From Desulfuromonadaceae bacterium (GTDB lineage: Bacteria > Desulfobacterota > Desulfuromonadia > Geobacterales > Pseudopelobacteraceae), in contig JAQUIG010000001.1 in NCBI GenBank assembly GCA_028683435.1, positions 134,393 to 198,392 of the forward strand: a DNA stretch of 64,000 nt. The letters are read 5' to 3'. Numbering within the stretch: position 1 is the first letter of the stretch; each line of letters begins with the position of its first letter. The notes below the pieces were generated by a model. That model was not told the DNA's origin. It searched no databases and worked only from the letters and a program-made list of their open reading frames with translations. Both the position numbers and the translations under genes were made by a program. Of the stretch, positions 43,243 through 52,472 are shown piece after piece.

Positions 43243-44223
43243 TTATCCGTACACAGCAGAAGAGGAGAATGTTGCCGCTGCAGAATTCTGGGCAAAGCTG
43301 CTCATACTAGCCTGCATATAACTTTTTATGGCGGCGGCAAAGCGCGCAGAATCTTCGGTTTTTGCTGCGTCAGCAGAAGAGCTGGCTGAAGAACCATCAA
43401 CGGCCGCCTGCGTATCGCTCTGCTTGCCAGCCTTAGCAAGAGCTGCCGCCAATTCGCTCTTGCTGACACTGCTGTCTTTGTTCGTGTCCATGGCGTCAAA
43501 AAGTTGCTTGACGGCTGAACTCTCTGCAGAAGTGCTTGATGAAGAGCTGCTGTCAGACGAACTGCTGTCGCTGTTTGTAAACGCCGCTAACAATTCACTG
43601 GCACTGACGGTCCCGTCTTCATTCGTATCCAGTTCGTCAAAAACCGTGGTACTGGATGTACTCTCAGATGATGAGCTGTCAGACGGCGGCGGGGGTGGAG
43701 GAGGCCCCTGAGCCTTCCGCTGTTGACCGGCCTTGTCGACGGCAGCATCGGATTCACTCTTGCTGACGGAACCGTCCTGGTTCGTATCCAGAGCATCGAA
43801 TGTTTCAGCGATGTCGGCACTGCTCTGATTGGAGTTGCCCATCAAAGTCGTTAGCTCATCCTTACTGATAGCGCCATCGCCGTTCTGATCGGCGCTGTTG
43901 AATACCTTGGCCTTCAACTCAGAGGAGGGGTCTGAAGCAGTTTTTCCGCTTTGCATCTGCTGGGCGAGTTTGGCAATCCCCGCATCTGATTCAAGCCTGC
44001 TGATAGCACTGTCGTTATCAGCATCCAGATTCTTGAAAATGTCGTCAACAGTTGGTCCACCCTGCCCGCCGTTCGCCTGTTGGGTCTGCTGGTAGGCACT
44101 CATTTCCGCTTTATCGATCTTGTTGTCGCTGTTGCTGTCAACCGCCTTGAACATCTCTTCCTGCATCTTCTTCAGTGCGGCTGCATTTAATCCACCTGAA
44201 CTACTCCCAATTGAACTTACCAT
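43243..44223 (-). CDS. Six-EF-hand calcium-binding protein with proline run
   Basis: The 326-residue protein contains six EF-hand loops: DSNSDNKIDKAEM, DADNDSAISRLES, DQNGDGAISKDEL, DTNQDGSVSKSES, DTNEDGTVSASEL and DTNKDSSVSKSEL. A polyproline stretch (seven Pro) and Ser-rich linkers separate the loops. There is no signal peptide; it begins MVSSIGSSSGGLNAAALKKM. The ATG at 44223 is chosen for AAAGGAG 9 bases upstream rather than an upstream in-frame start. Bacterial proteins of this build are Ca-binding and sometimes secreted by non-classical routes; the function is unknown. It lies between the efflux operon and the two-component system. Confidence 0.88.
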   Translation of the reverse strand: MVSSIGSSSGGLNAAALKKMQEEMFKAVDSNSDNKIDKAEMSAYQQTQQANGGQGGPTVDDIFKNLDADNDSAISRLESDAGIAKLAQQMQSGKTASDPSSELKAKVFNSADQNGDGAISKDELTTLMGNSNQSSADIAETFDALDTNQDGSVSKSESDAAVDKAGQQRKAQGPPPPPPPSDSSSSESTSSTTVFDELDTNEDGTVSASELLAAFTNSDSSSSDSSSSSSTSAESSAVKQLFDAMDTNKDSSVSKSELAAALAKAGKQSDTQAAVDGSSASSSADAAKTEDSARFAAAIKSYMQASMSSFAQNSAAATFSSSAVYG

Positions 44224-44514
44224 TTTGCGCGCTCCTTTCTTTTTATGACGCCTGAATACACCCGTTCGCGCCACTCAATAGAACATTTTCTGTTTCCGCT
44301 TCCATGTACTCTGATGCTGCCTCCTTTCCCGGTAGATTTGGTCCTGCCCTGTTGTATCACCCCCTTCGCTTATTATTCTGAGGGTACTTTCTAACAGCCA
44401 AATGTGCAGGAAATGTGTAAGAAATAAGGAAATACTGACGCCTAAAGGAATGACTCTGTCTCTGACGTCTCCACCTGTGATAAAAACATAAGCAGGGTAA
44501 CGGGAGGTGGCAAG

Positions 44515-45924
44515 ATGAAGATCGGCGTTACGCATAAACTGTTTCTGATAATCCTCACTGCTGCGGGCCTTGCCGTTGTTAGTTCTGCCCTGATCATGCA
44601 ATGGAGCCTCAGTAGAGGCTTTCTCAAGTTTATCAATGCGATGGAAAAAACGGGGATATCCCGGCTGGCTGTCGAACTTGAAAAGAGCTACCGTACAGAG
44701 CAGAGCTGGGAATTCCTGCGGCGCGATCCGGCGCGGTGGCGGCAGCTGGTGGCGGCCTCTTTGCCCGAAGCCCCTCCCCCTCCGGAAGGTTTTGACGGAG
44801 GCAAACCGAGGCCGTTGCCGCCGCATCTGGCACGACACTTCGGCCAGCGACTCTTTCTGCTTGATGCCGACAGGAAGGCGCTGGTAGATCATGGCGAAGT
44901 GCCGGCTGACAACGCCATGACACCGTTACTGCATCAGGGGAAAGTCGTCGGATACCTGGGATTGCTGCCGCGCACGAACTTTGCGGAGGCACCGCATCAG
45001 CGTTTTTTGCGTGAACAGAAATCGGCATTTGCACTGATTGCGGGAGCCGTGGTTCTTCTGTCGGCGCTGCTCTCCCTGCTGCTCGCTCGGCGGCTCGTGC
45101 GGCCGCTCGGCGTACTGGCCGAGGCTACCCACCAACTGGCGGCGGGCAGCTTCACCGTCCGGGTGCCGGTCACGTCACAGGACGAACTTGGTCAACTTGC
45201 GGGCGATTTCAATTCACTGGCGCTGGCGCTGGAAAAAAGCGAGCTGACCAGGCGACAATGGGTGGCGGACATCTCGCACGAGCTGCGCACCCCGCTGGCA
45301 ATTCTACGGGGAGAAATTGAAGCCCTTCAAGACGGCGTTCGCCAGCCGAATCGTGAATCAATCAACTCGCTGCACGACGAAGTACAACGGCTTGGCAGGC
45401 TGGTGGACGATCTTTATCAGCTGTCGCTGTCGGACGCCGGAGCGCTCACCTACCGGAAAACCGGGCTGGATCTGGCAGACGTGTTGACGGAATCCATTGC
45501 GCTACACCGGGGCGAGTTTCTCTCCAAGAACATACTGCTTGAAGTTGCGCTTCCCGAAGCCGGTGGCGCGTCTGTTTTTGGTGACAAGGAACGGCTTCAG
45601 CAGCTATTTTCCAATCTGCTCGGCAATTCGCTGAAATATACCGACGGCGGGGGCACGCTGAAGATCACGTTGCGGCGCGAAAGCGGCATCGTTGCACTGG
45701 ATTTTATGGATTCGACACCCGGCGTCCCTCCGTCAGAACTGAAGCTGCTCTTTGAACGGCTCTACCGGGTGGAATCTTCCCGCAACAGATCGACAGGAGG
45801 CGCAGGCCTGGGGCTCGCTATCTGCCGCAATATAGTTGAAGCACATGGCGGAAAGATCACGGCAGAGAGCTCACCGTTCGGCGGGCTTTGGATCAGAATA
45901 GAGTTGCCGGGAGTCGTAGTATGA
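44515..45924 (+). CDS. BaeS-like sensor histidine kinase
   Basis: The 469-residue kinase has an N-terminal membrane helix (about 8-30), a periplasmic sensor of about 140 residues with a Pro-rich segment (PEAPPPPEG), and a second helix (about 170-190, LIAGAVVLLSALLSLLLARR). Next are a HAMP linker, the H-box ADISHELRTPLAILRGE (phospho-His about 256), the N-box LFSNLLGNSLKYT and the G-box GGAGLGLAICRNIVEAHGG. The domain text matches BaeS, which senses envelope stress. A GGGAGG site lies 8 bases before the ATG. The response regulator gene overlaps its stop by 4 bases. The nearby efflux operon is a plausible target. Confidence 0.93.
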   Translation: MKIGVTHKLFLIILTAAGLAVVSSALIMQWSLSRGFLKFINAMEKTGISRLAVELEKSYRTEQSWEFLRRDPARWRQLVAASLPEAPPPPEGFDGGKPRPLPPHLARHFGQRLFLLDADRKALVDHGEVPADNAMTPLLHQGKVVGYLGLLPRTNFAEAPHQRFLREQKSAFALIAGAVVLLSALLSLLLARRLVRPLGVLAEATHQLAAGSFTVRVPVTSQDELGQLAGDFNSLALALEKSELTRRQWVADISHELRTPLAILRGEIEALQDGVRQPNRESINSLHDEVQRLGRLVDDLYQLSLSDAGALTYRKTGLDLADVLTESIALHRGEFLSKNILLEVALPEAGGASVFGDKERLQQLFSNLLGNSLKYTDGGGTLKITLRRESGIVALDFMDSTPGVPPSELKLLFERLYRVESSRNRSTGGAGLGLAICRNIVEAHGGKITAESSPFGGLWIRIELPGVVV

Positions 45925-46589
45925 GCGGAATCGTCCTGATTGTTGAAGATGAAGATAAGCTGGCACAGATTCTCGTTGATTATCTCTGCCAGGCCGGCTT
46001 TAAAACGCACACTCTTGCTGACGGACTGGCGGTCGTGCCATGGGTTCATGAGTATCAACCCTGCTTGATTCTGCTCGATTTGATGCTGCCGGGAAAGGGG
46101 GGGGTGGAGATCTGCAAGGAGGTACGTACTTTTTCAGCGACGCCGATCATCATGACGACAGCGAGAGTCGAGGAGATAGACCGCCTGCTTGGTTTGGAGC
46201 TTGGGGCTGATGACTATATCTGCAAGCCTTTCAGTCCCCGCGAGGTTGTCGCCAGGGTCAAGGCGGTGTTGCGGCGGGGTGGCGCAGCGGCGCAGAGTGC
46301 GGCCGGACTGTCTCTCGACGAATCACGTTATCGGGCGATCCTCCACGGCATCGATCTGGATCTCACCGCCGTCGAATTCAAGCTCCTCACTCTTCTGGCG
46401 GCAAACCCCGGACGCATCTACGGGCGTCAGCACCTGATGGACCATATCTATCCGGACCAGCGGATCGTCAGTGACCGCACTATCGACAGCCACATCAAGA
46501 AGTTGCGCAAAAAAATGGCGGTTGCCGGATCAGGCGAGGAATTAATCCAGTCCTTGTATGGTGTCGGCTACAAATATGAAGGCAAATAA
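45921..46589 (+). CDS. BaeR-like OmpR-family response regulator
   Basis: The 222-residue regulator has a receiver domain (VLIVEDEDKLAQILVDYL; phospho-acceptor Asp in CLILLDLMLPGKGGVE; Lys in YICKPFSPREVV) and an OmpR/PhoB-type winged helix (DLTAVEFKLLTLLAANPGRI, then SDRTIDSHIKKLRKKM). The IIMTTARVEEIDRL text is characteristic of BaeR. The start overlaps the kinase stop (ATGA). It probably activates envelope-stress or efflux genes such as the MacAB-TolC-type operon upstream or the MATE gene that converges on it; neither is shown by sequence. Confidence 0.94.
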   Translation: MSGIVLIVEDEDKLAQILVDYLCQAGFKTHTLADGLAVVPWVHEYQPCLILLDLMLPGKGGVEICKEVRTFSATPIIMTTARVEEIDRLLGLELGADDYICKPFSPREVVARVKAVLRRGGAAAQSAAGLSLDESRYRAILHGIDLDLTAVEFKLLTLLAANPGRIYGRQHLMDHIYPDQRIVSDRTIDSHIKKLRKKMAVAGSGEELIQSLYGVGYKYEGK

Positions 46590-46602
46590 AGCATTACACC
46601 GG

Positions 46603-47955
46603 CTACAGAACCACGCCATGCAGATCGCGCCGGTGATAGCGCCATGCAAAGGCGGCCCCGCGGAAATACCAGTCGATCAGGAAAACTCCCCATACCGCAT
46701 AGAGTGAAAGATGCAGCCAGCTTGACGCCACCCAGGAGAGCGCCACCCTGATCCCCCACATCGCAACCAGTGTGATGATGAACACGTAGAACGTGTCGCC
46801 GGTACCGCGCAAGCTCCCGGCGTAGACGAACGATATCGCCAGCGGGATCTGGGCGAAGGCAACCAGTTTCAGAAACATGCTCCCCTTCTCGATCACGTCC
46901 GGGTCCTGGCTGAAGAGGCCGATCAGAAAATGCGGGGCGAAGAAGAAGACAAGCGCCATAACGGTCATGACAACGATCGCCAGTCGCAACGCCTCGTTGT
47001 GGCTGATCCGGGCCCGGCGGATCTTGCCGGCACCCAGCGATTGCCCCATCAGCGTCGCCGCCGCGATGCCCATACCGGCCCCGGGCATGAACGACAGAGA
47101 CTCGATCGAAAGACCAATCTGGTGAGCGGCGTAGGCGGTTGTGCCGTAGGCGATGATAAAACTTGAGTAGAACAGCTGGCCGCTCTGCTGGGCAACCCGT
47201 TCCAGCGCCACCGGCCAGCCGATCTTCCAGATCCTGCCGAACAGCCCGAAATCGGGACGACTGAAGGTAATGTACCGTTTGCGCAGCGCCTGAATCAGCA
47301 GATAGGCAAAACCGACGAACTCGGAGCTGTTGATGGCGATCGCCGCCCCCTTGACCCCCAGCGCCGGCATCCCCCATTTCCCGTAAATCAGCGGCCAGGC
47401 CAGCAGTACATGGAGGATATTGACCAGAATGATCGCCTCCATCGGAGTGCGGGTATTACCGGCGCCATGCATGATGGCCGAGAGGAGATTCAGCCCGGTG
47501 GTCCAGAGCATCCAGAGAAACACCAGCCGGATGTATTCGGCGGCCAACTCCTGGACATCGCCCGATGCGCCCATCAACCGGGCGATGTCGCCACCCCAGC
47601 GGGAGCCGGCCAGTGAGCAGACCACCGTCATGACCAAGCCGGCCAGGCATGCCACATATGCCGCCCTGGCTGCCTCTTCACGTCGTCCGGCACCCCAGAG
47701 ATGGGATATCACAACTGTCACACCGGTCGAGAGCCCCCAGAAAACCGTCATCGTGGTGACCATCAGGAGCTGACCAAGACCGGTCGCAGCGATTGCAGAG
47801 GCGCCCAGGCCGCCGGTCAGGAAAACATCGACAATTGAGACCAGCCGCTGGAAGAGGGACGAAAGAAGGACCGGCATGGAAAGGCGGAAGACGTCGCGAC
47901 GGATGGAGACAGACTTGCGGGGCTTTGAGTCAAAGATGGCAAAAGAAAAAAGCAT
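46603..47955 (-). CDS. MATE-family multidrug exporter
   Basis: The 450-residue polytopic protein has 12 predicted membrane segments in two halves, each opening with MATE text: MPVLLSSLFQRLVSIVDVFL near residue 27-46, and VALERVAQQSGQLFYSSFII in the second half. Other family landmarks are TGLGQLLMVTTMTVFWGLSTG, MHGAGNTRTPM, and AAATLMGQSLGAGKIRRA. MATE pumps expel cationic compounds using sodium or proton gradients. The ribosome-binding site is poor. It converges with the BaeSR-like genes 14 bases away, with no terminator visible between them. Confidence 0.92.
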   Translation of the reverse strand: MLFSFAIFDSKPRKSVSIRRDVFRLSMPVLLSSLFQRLVSIVDVFLTGGLGASAIAATGLGQLLMVTTMTVFWGLSTGVTVVISHLWGAGRREEAARAAYVACLAGLVMTVVCSLAGSRWGGDIARLMGASGDVQELAAEYIRLVFLWMLWTTGLNLLSAIMHGAGNTRTPMEAIILVNILHVLLAWPLIYGKWGMPALGVKGAAIAINSSEFVGFAYLLIQALRKRYITFSRPDFGLFGRIWKIGWPVALERVAQQSGQLFYSSFIIAYGTTAYAAHQIGLSIESLSFMPGAGMGIAAATLMGQSLGAGKIRRARISHNEALRLAIVVMTVMALVFFFAPHFLIGLFSQDPDVIEKGSMFLKLVAFAQIPLAISFVYAGSLRGTGDTFYVFIITLVAMWGIRVALSWVASSWLHLSLYAVWGVFLIDWYFRGAAFAWRYHRRDLHGVVL

Positions 47956-48014
47956 GGATTATTTATAAGACCGGAGGGTGGGAAGGTCAATGGATTTTCA
48001 GGCAGAAGCCAGTA

Positions 48015-48044
48015 TAAAAAAGGCGAGACCGAACGGCCTCGCCT
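48015..48044 (-). terminator. Terminator of flagellar operon
   Basis: On the minus strand AGGCGAGGCC and GGTCTCGCCT pair over 10 positions (one G-U) around a GTTC loop, followed by TTTTTT. It lies about 25 bases after the flgL stop. Confidence 0.88.
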
Positions 48045-48069
48045 CAGAACCCAAAAAGAGCTGCTCAAC

Positions 48070-48981
48070 CTACAAATAATCTAGTAAAGATAGTTTTGAA
48101 AGCTTCGCGGTGGCCGACAACGAGGCTTCAAAGGCAACCTGTTGCTGGCTCAGCTGGACAGCAAGTTTGGCATAATCAACATTCTGGGTGTTGCTGTAAA
48201 CTGTCATCAAGGTACTTCTGGTGTTTTCATTCATCTTGGCCGTACTATCGAGACGTGACAAGCGAGCTGCCACGTCACTCTGGGCATCGTTTATCTGCTT
48301 GGCTCCGGCTTCAAGTCCCTGCGAACCGGCCTCAATACCGGCTACGTCGTTTGCGCCCACCGCAGCGATCAAATCATCGAAGGCTTTGAAGATATTGGTA
48401 GTGCCGTAGGTTGGACCTGGTGGAGAAGTAGTGCTACTCCCTATGAGAATCTGGTTGCCGGTAATATTCATCTGCTGGGTGGTGCTATTTCCAATTTCGA
48501 TATTGAGCGCAGTTTCATCCCCCGTATAATAGGGCGCAGTAGCACTGAAAGGCGCCGTTGTATTCTTGGCACCGCCAAAGATGTATTGATCACCCATCTG
48601 CATATTGCCCATGTCGACCATCTGTTGCTTCAGCGCCTGCAATTGCGACACGGCATTCTGGCGCACGGTCGCATCGGTGCTACCTCCCGATATAGAAGAG
48701 GCAAGTCGCTTGGCTAACGTCATTGTGTCGGACATCCCTGTAAGCGCTGAACTGGTGAAGTTCTGCCATGTGGTAGACTTTTGTATGTTACTGAGATACT
48801 GATCTCCGGCCCTAAGTTTGTCACTAATATCCAGCAGTAGCCTCGTATTGATCGGGTCGTCGCTCGGGCGATTTACTATGTTGCCAGAGGAGGTCAACTC
48901 CTGTAATTTGTCCAGTTTGGCACGGCCCTGCTGAATATTGTAAATAGAATTATCGGCAGACATGTTTGACGTAACTCGCAT
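48070..48981 (-). CDS. flgL: Flagellar hook-filament junction protein FlgL
   Basis: FlgL is the second hook-associated protein, joining hook to filament. The 303-residue product has the flagellin-like N-terminus MRVTSNMSADNSIYNIQQG, the conserved SGNIVNRPSDDPINTRLLL block (about 33-51), and a C-terminal helix of flagellin type (VQLSQQQVAFEASLSATAKLSKLSLLDYL in part). Length is typical. It is the last gene of the operon and follows flgK by 10 bases. No csrA, fliW or fliD follows here as often occurs. Confidence 0.95.
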   Translation of the reverse strand: MRVTSNMSADNSIYNIQQGRAKLDKLQELTSSGNIVNRPSDDPINTRLLLDISDKLRAGDQYLSNIQKSTTWQNFTSSALTGMSDTMTLAKRLASSISGGSTDATVRQNAVSQLQALKQQMVDMGNMQMGDQYIFGGAKNTTAPFSATAPYYTGDETALNIEIGNSTTQQMNITGNQILIGSSTTSPPGPTYGTTNIFKAFDDLIAAVGANDVAGIEAGSQGLEAGAKQINDAQSDVAARLSRLDSTAKMNENTRSTLMTVYSNTQNVDYAKLAVQLSQQQVAFEASLSATAKLSKLSLLDYL

Positions 48982-48991
48982 GGTAAATCTC

Positions 48992-50398
48992 CTAACGGAT
49001 GAGATTGATGACAGTGTCCATCATCTCGGTTGCGGTGGTGATCAGCTTGGCCGACGCCTGGTAGGAACGCTGGTATTTGATAAGGTTGGTCAGCTCTTCA
49101 TCCAGTGAGACGCCGGAATTCGACTCACGAAGTGTACTCAGCTGTTTGGTAAAGGCTATATCCTGAGTTTCGGTGTTCTTGGCTGACAACACATCCAGAC
49201 CAACCTCGCTGACCAGACTGCCAAAATAGCTGTTGAAGGTGGCGGCACCGGTTGACATGGTGAGTTTGTTCTGTAACTGCGCCAGCTTCAGGGCATTGCT
49301 GTTGTCACCGACAAGGCCGAAAACTCCTGACGCCGCTACCTGACTCGTTGTGGTTATATTCAGATTAATGTTTTTGGCGGTTGTACCGTTGAAAAAATCT
49401 ACGCCTGCAGCACCGTTAAAATCATAAGAGTGGCCCGCTGGCGTGAGAGTTTGTGACGTGGCATCATTGTGATTATTGTTGACTTGCGTAGCAATCTGAT
49501 TCGCCAGTTCATCGACTTTTGCAAGATAATCAGGAATAATGGTGTCGCGCAGTGCCATGGTCGCGCCAAGCTGCCCGGTTTTTGGTGCAACAAGGGCAGC
49601 AGCGCCACCACCGGCAGCAGCCACATATACATCAGAGATGGCTCCATTAGGCACAAGCGAAAATGATCCGGCCACACTTCCTGTTACAAGAGCCGCACCA
49701 CCATCCGCATAATTTATGTCGGTTGTCCCGTCACTGTTTTCCGTGTAGGTGATCCCTATCTGCTGGGAAAGATCTCGCACCAGTTGATCCCGCTGATCCC
49801 TGATTTCATTGGCGTTGCCGCTCACCAGTTCTGTTGTCTTGATCTGGCTGTTGAGTTGGGCGATGTTTTCCAGCGTCGCATTGATGTCGTCAGTAAGCGG
49901 CTTAAGGGTGGCGTTCTGGATTGAGATCGTATCCTCAAGGGCTGTGCTGACGGAATGAAAATTATCCGTCAGTATCTGGGCGCGGCTCAACACGGCCTGG
50001 CGCTCCGCTGAACCTGCCGGATTGAGTGTCAGATCCTCCCATGCGCCGAAAAAATTGGAAATTGCCGCACCAAGACCATCCTGGGCAACCTCGTTAAAGG
50101 TAGGTTCAATCTGCTGCAGTACTGTTGATTTAGCCGTGTCGAACCCCTGGGTAGTCTGGGCATTCACGAGTTGCTGCTGCAACAGGCCATCGTAATAGCG
50201 CTCCACTGTGGCGATGCGCACCCCTGATCCCAAGGGAAAACCATTGGCGGTTGTAGGCGGCGCTGTTTCCAGAAGAACCCGCTGACGAGAATAACCGGGG
50301 GTATTGACGTTGGCGATGTTCTCGCTGGTCACCTCGGTAGCAACGCGATATATAGCGAGACCGTTCTTGCCGATCTCCATAGCCGTACTAAGCCCCAT
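48992..50398 (-). CDS. flgK: Flagellar hook-associated protein FlgK
   Basis: FlgK (HAP1) is the first hook-filament junction protein. The 468-residue product starts MGLSTAMEIGKNGLAIYRVA, contains the axial motif SENIANVNTPGYSRQRVLLE (about 27-46) and ends with the rod/hook C-terminal helix SGVSLDEELTNLIKYQRSYQ. It is shorter than the enterobacterial protein (about 547) because the surface-exposed middle domain is smaller, as is common outside enterics. The stop is 10 bases from flgL and the start 1 base from the flgN-like gene. Confidence 0.96.
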   Translation of the reverse strand: MGLSTAMEIGKNGLAIYRVATEVTSENIANVNTPGYSRQRVLLETAPPTTANGFPLGSGVRIATVERYYDGLLQQQLVNAQTTQGFDTAKSTVLQQIEPTFNEVAQDGLGAAISNFFGAWEDLTLNPAGSAERQAVLSRAQILTDNFHSVSTALEDTISIQNATLKPLTDDINATLENIAQLNSQIKTTELVSGNANEIRDQRDQLVRDLSQQIGITYTENSDGTTDINYADGGAALVTGSVAGSFSLVPNGAISDVYVAAAGGGAAALVAPKTGQLGATMALRDTIIPDYLAKVDELANQIATQVNNNHNDATSQTLTPAGHSYDFNGAAGVDFFNGTTAKNINLNITTTSQVAASGVFGLVGDNSNALKLAQLQNKLTMSTGAATFNSYFGSLVSEVGLDVLSAKNTETQDIAFTKQLSTLRESNSGVSLDEELTNLIKYQRSYQASAKLITTATEMMDTVINLIR

Positions 50399-50399
50399 T

Positions 50400-50891
50400 T
50401 CAAGCCTCCCTGTTGATCATTACAGCCCCGGCAGGTCTCGGATGATAGCCGCCTGACGCACCGTAAACATTCGATTGATTGATCAGGCGCGAAATCAGAT
50501 TGAGCGAGGTGGTAACAGATGCCGAAAAACGTTCGGCAATTTCGTGGTTCAAAGATGCCACCTGCTGAATCCGTTCGGCGGTCATACGAATTTGTTGCTG
50601 CCTGGCGAGCGGATCCCGGTTGCCTCTTTTTGCAATATGCACTGCAACCGTACCGAGCGAGGCCGATCCCGGCAGACCTTCACGAACAGCCTGAGCGGAA
50701 ATCGCCTGCTGCAGACATGGTGTCTGCTTTGTAATCCTGGCTGTCAGCTCTTCCTTGGCCTTGTTGGAGAGAGTCATGGCGTTGATGTTGACATCACCCA
50801 TTTCTGCCGTCTCCCGTTCAAGCACCTGAAGCAGTTCATTTAGCAGACCGGTCTGGACGGTTAATTCTTCGATCATTTTTTTAAGTTCCAT
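50400..50891 (-). CDS. flgN: FlgN-type export chaperone
   Basis: The 163-residue mostly helical protein starts MELKKMIEELTVQTGLLNEL and fits the FlgN family in size, helix content and position directly upstream of flgK and flgL, its clients. FlgN keeps the hook-associated proteins export-ready in the cytoplasm. Family sequence conservation is low, so the call rests partly on context. The C-terminal end has an NQSNVYGASGGY segment, similar to endings seen in FlgN relatives. It has 27 bases to the flgJ gene upstream. Confidence 0.82.
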   Translation of the reverse strand: MELKKMIEELTVQTGLLNELLQVLERETAEMGDVNINAMTLSNKAKEELTARITKQTPCLQQAISAQAVREGLPGSASLGTVAVHIAKRGNRDPLARQQQIRMTAERIQQVASLNHEIAERFSASVTTSLNLISRLINQSNVYGASGGYHPRPAGAVMINREA

Positions 50892-50918
50892 TTGCGAGGA
50901 CTCCAGCGGTTACGGTTA

Positions 50919-51296
50919 CTATTCCTGACGATCAACCTTCGGAGCGACCTTGCGGCTCTCCTGACGGATGATATCCTTTTCAATTATCTTGGCGATCCCC
51001 AATCCGCCGCCCCGTTTCACCGAGGCATCGGCGTATGCCTGATCGAGCATCGATCGATAGACGTCTTCGCCGTGACCGCCGCCGGTTAACTTATCTTTGC
51101 CGACCGTTGCGCGCATCGACTTCATCATCATGCCGACGAACAGCGCTTCAAAATCCTGCGAAACTTTTTTTGCCTGCAGGCGCTGCTTTTCAGTTACCCC
51201 GTCAGTACCGTTCGAAGCCGCCCGCTGTAGCAGACGCGCCTTATCCGCCGCGCTTTCGGACATATCCGGAAATGCTGTGGCAATATTAATATCCAT
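50919..51296 (-). CDS. flgJ: FlgJ-like rod-binding protein (no muramidase domain)
   Basis: The 125-residue product carries only the N-terminal rod-binding domain of FlgJ: KVSQDFEALFVGMMMKSMRA (about 45-64) and GGHGEDVYRSMLDQAYADA (about 72-90). The C-terminal glucosaminidase domain of the enterobacterial protein is missing, as in many deltaproteobacteria, so a separate enzyme must open the cell wall for the rod. It lies between flgI and flgN in the operon. The start has an AGAGCTAAT context without a strong ribosome-binding site. Confidence 0.9.
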   Translation of the reverse strand: MDINIATAFPDMSESAADKARLLQRAASNGTDGVTEKQRLQAKKVSQDFEALFVGMMMKSMRATVGKDKLTGGGHGEDVYRSMLDQAYADASVKRGGGLGIAKIIEKDIIRQESRKVAPKVDRQE

Positions 51297-51335
51297 ATTA
51301 GCTCTTATCGTCCCGCTGTGTATAAAAATTGAGTT

Positions 51336-52436
51336 TTAAATTATCGACAGCTCTGCCTGCAGCGCCCCTGCAGCCTTGACCGCCTGGAGAATGCTGATCA
51401 GATCGCGCGGCGTCACCCCCAGCAGATTGAGTGCCCGGACAACGTCGCCGATACTGACCCCTTCCTGCAGCACCATCAGCCTCCGGTTCTCCTCTGCAAC
51501 TTTCAAGTCGGTGCGCGGCACAACTTTGGTCTCGCCGGTCTTGCTGAGCGGTGCCGGTTGCGATACCAGCGGCGTTTCCTTGATAACCAGCGTCAGGCTG
51601 CCGTGAGTGATCGCCACGGTGGAGATCCGCACGTTATCTCCGAGTACGATGGTGCCGGTGCGCTCATTCAACACGACTTTTGCGTGTACATCCGGCTTGA
51701 CCTCAAGTCGCTCCAGAGCCGCCACAAACTCGACAGCGTTGTTTGCATACGCTTCCGGGATCGTCAAGGTCACTGAACCGGGGTCTCTGCTGACGGCAAC
51801 GGCGCTCTTGAACTTGTCATTAACCGCGGTGACGATGCGCGAGGCGGTGGTGAAATCGGCAACGCTCAGATTCAGATTCAATACTGACTTGCCAGCCAGA
51901 GTATTGGGAAGCTCCCGTTCGATCAACGCTCCATTAGGCACCCGTCCGGCGGTCGGATGGTTTTTCTGGGCAGTGGCCCCCTGACCGCCAAAAGCAAACG
52001 AGTTGGTCAGGACGGATCCCTGGGCTACGGCATAGACCTGATTGTCAGCACCTTTCAGCGGCGCCATGAGCAGTGTGCCGCCGGCAATGCTTTTGGCATC
52101 CCCCAGGGATGAAACCAGAACATCCATGCGGTTTCCCTGTTTGGCAAAAGGGGGAAGATTAGCCGTTACCATGACAGCGGCTACATTTTTAAGCTTGATA
52201 TCATTGGCGTAGGCGGTGATTCCCATCCGCTCGAGCATATTGACGACTGACTGGGTCTGGATCTTAGCCTGGTCGCTGTCTCCGGAACCGTTCAATCCCA
52301 CTACCAGGCCGTAGCCGATAAGCTGGTTGTCCCGCACCCCTTCAAATGAAGCGATATCCTTGATCCGGATCGCGTGGGCAGTGGACGTCACCAAAAATAG
52401 AAGGACCAATAATACTATTGCTGCTCTGCTTTTCAT
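51336..52436 (-). CDS. flgI: Flagellar P-ring protein FlgI
   Basis: FlgI forms the periplasmic P ring around the rod. The 366-residue precursor has a signal peptide (about 1-22, IVLLVLLFLVTSTAHA) followed by IRIKDIASFEGVRDNQLIGYGLVVGLNGSGDSD (in part), the hallmark start of mature FlgI. The C-terminus ends GVTPRDLISILQAVKAAGALQAELSII. Length is standard. It sits between flgH (L ring) and flgJ, the normal order. Confidence 0.97.
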   Translation of the reverse strand: MKSRAAIVLLVLLFLVTSTAHAIRIKDIASFEGVRDNQLIGYGLVVGLNGSGDSDQAKIQTQSVVNMLERMGITAYANDIKLKNVAAVMVTANLPPFAKQGNRMDVLVSSLGDAKSIAGGTLLMAPLKGADNQVYAVAQGSVLTNSFAFGGQGATAQKNHPTAGRVPNGALIERELPNTLAGKSVLNLNLSVADFTTASRIVTAVNDKFKSAVAVSRDPGSVTLTIPEAYANNAVEFVAALERLEVKPDVHAKVVLNERTGTIVLGDNVRISTVAITHGSLTLVIKETPLVSQPAPLSKTGETKVVPRTDLKVAEENRRLMVLQEGVSIGDVVRALNLLGVTPRDLISILQAVKAAGALQAELSII

Positions 52437-52472
52437 AAGGTTACCTTTTGTGGATGTACAGACGTCCAGCGA

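Noticed and set aside
44275..44892. A 205-codon minus-strand frame upstream of the EF-hand gene
   Set aside because: It overlaps the start of the histidine kinase antisense and shows no family resemblance.
46568..47377. A 269-codon minus-strand frame overlapping the MATE gene
   Set aside because: It is the same strand but a different frame from a well-supported transporter and reads as low-complexity Gly/Asp/Arg text.
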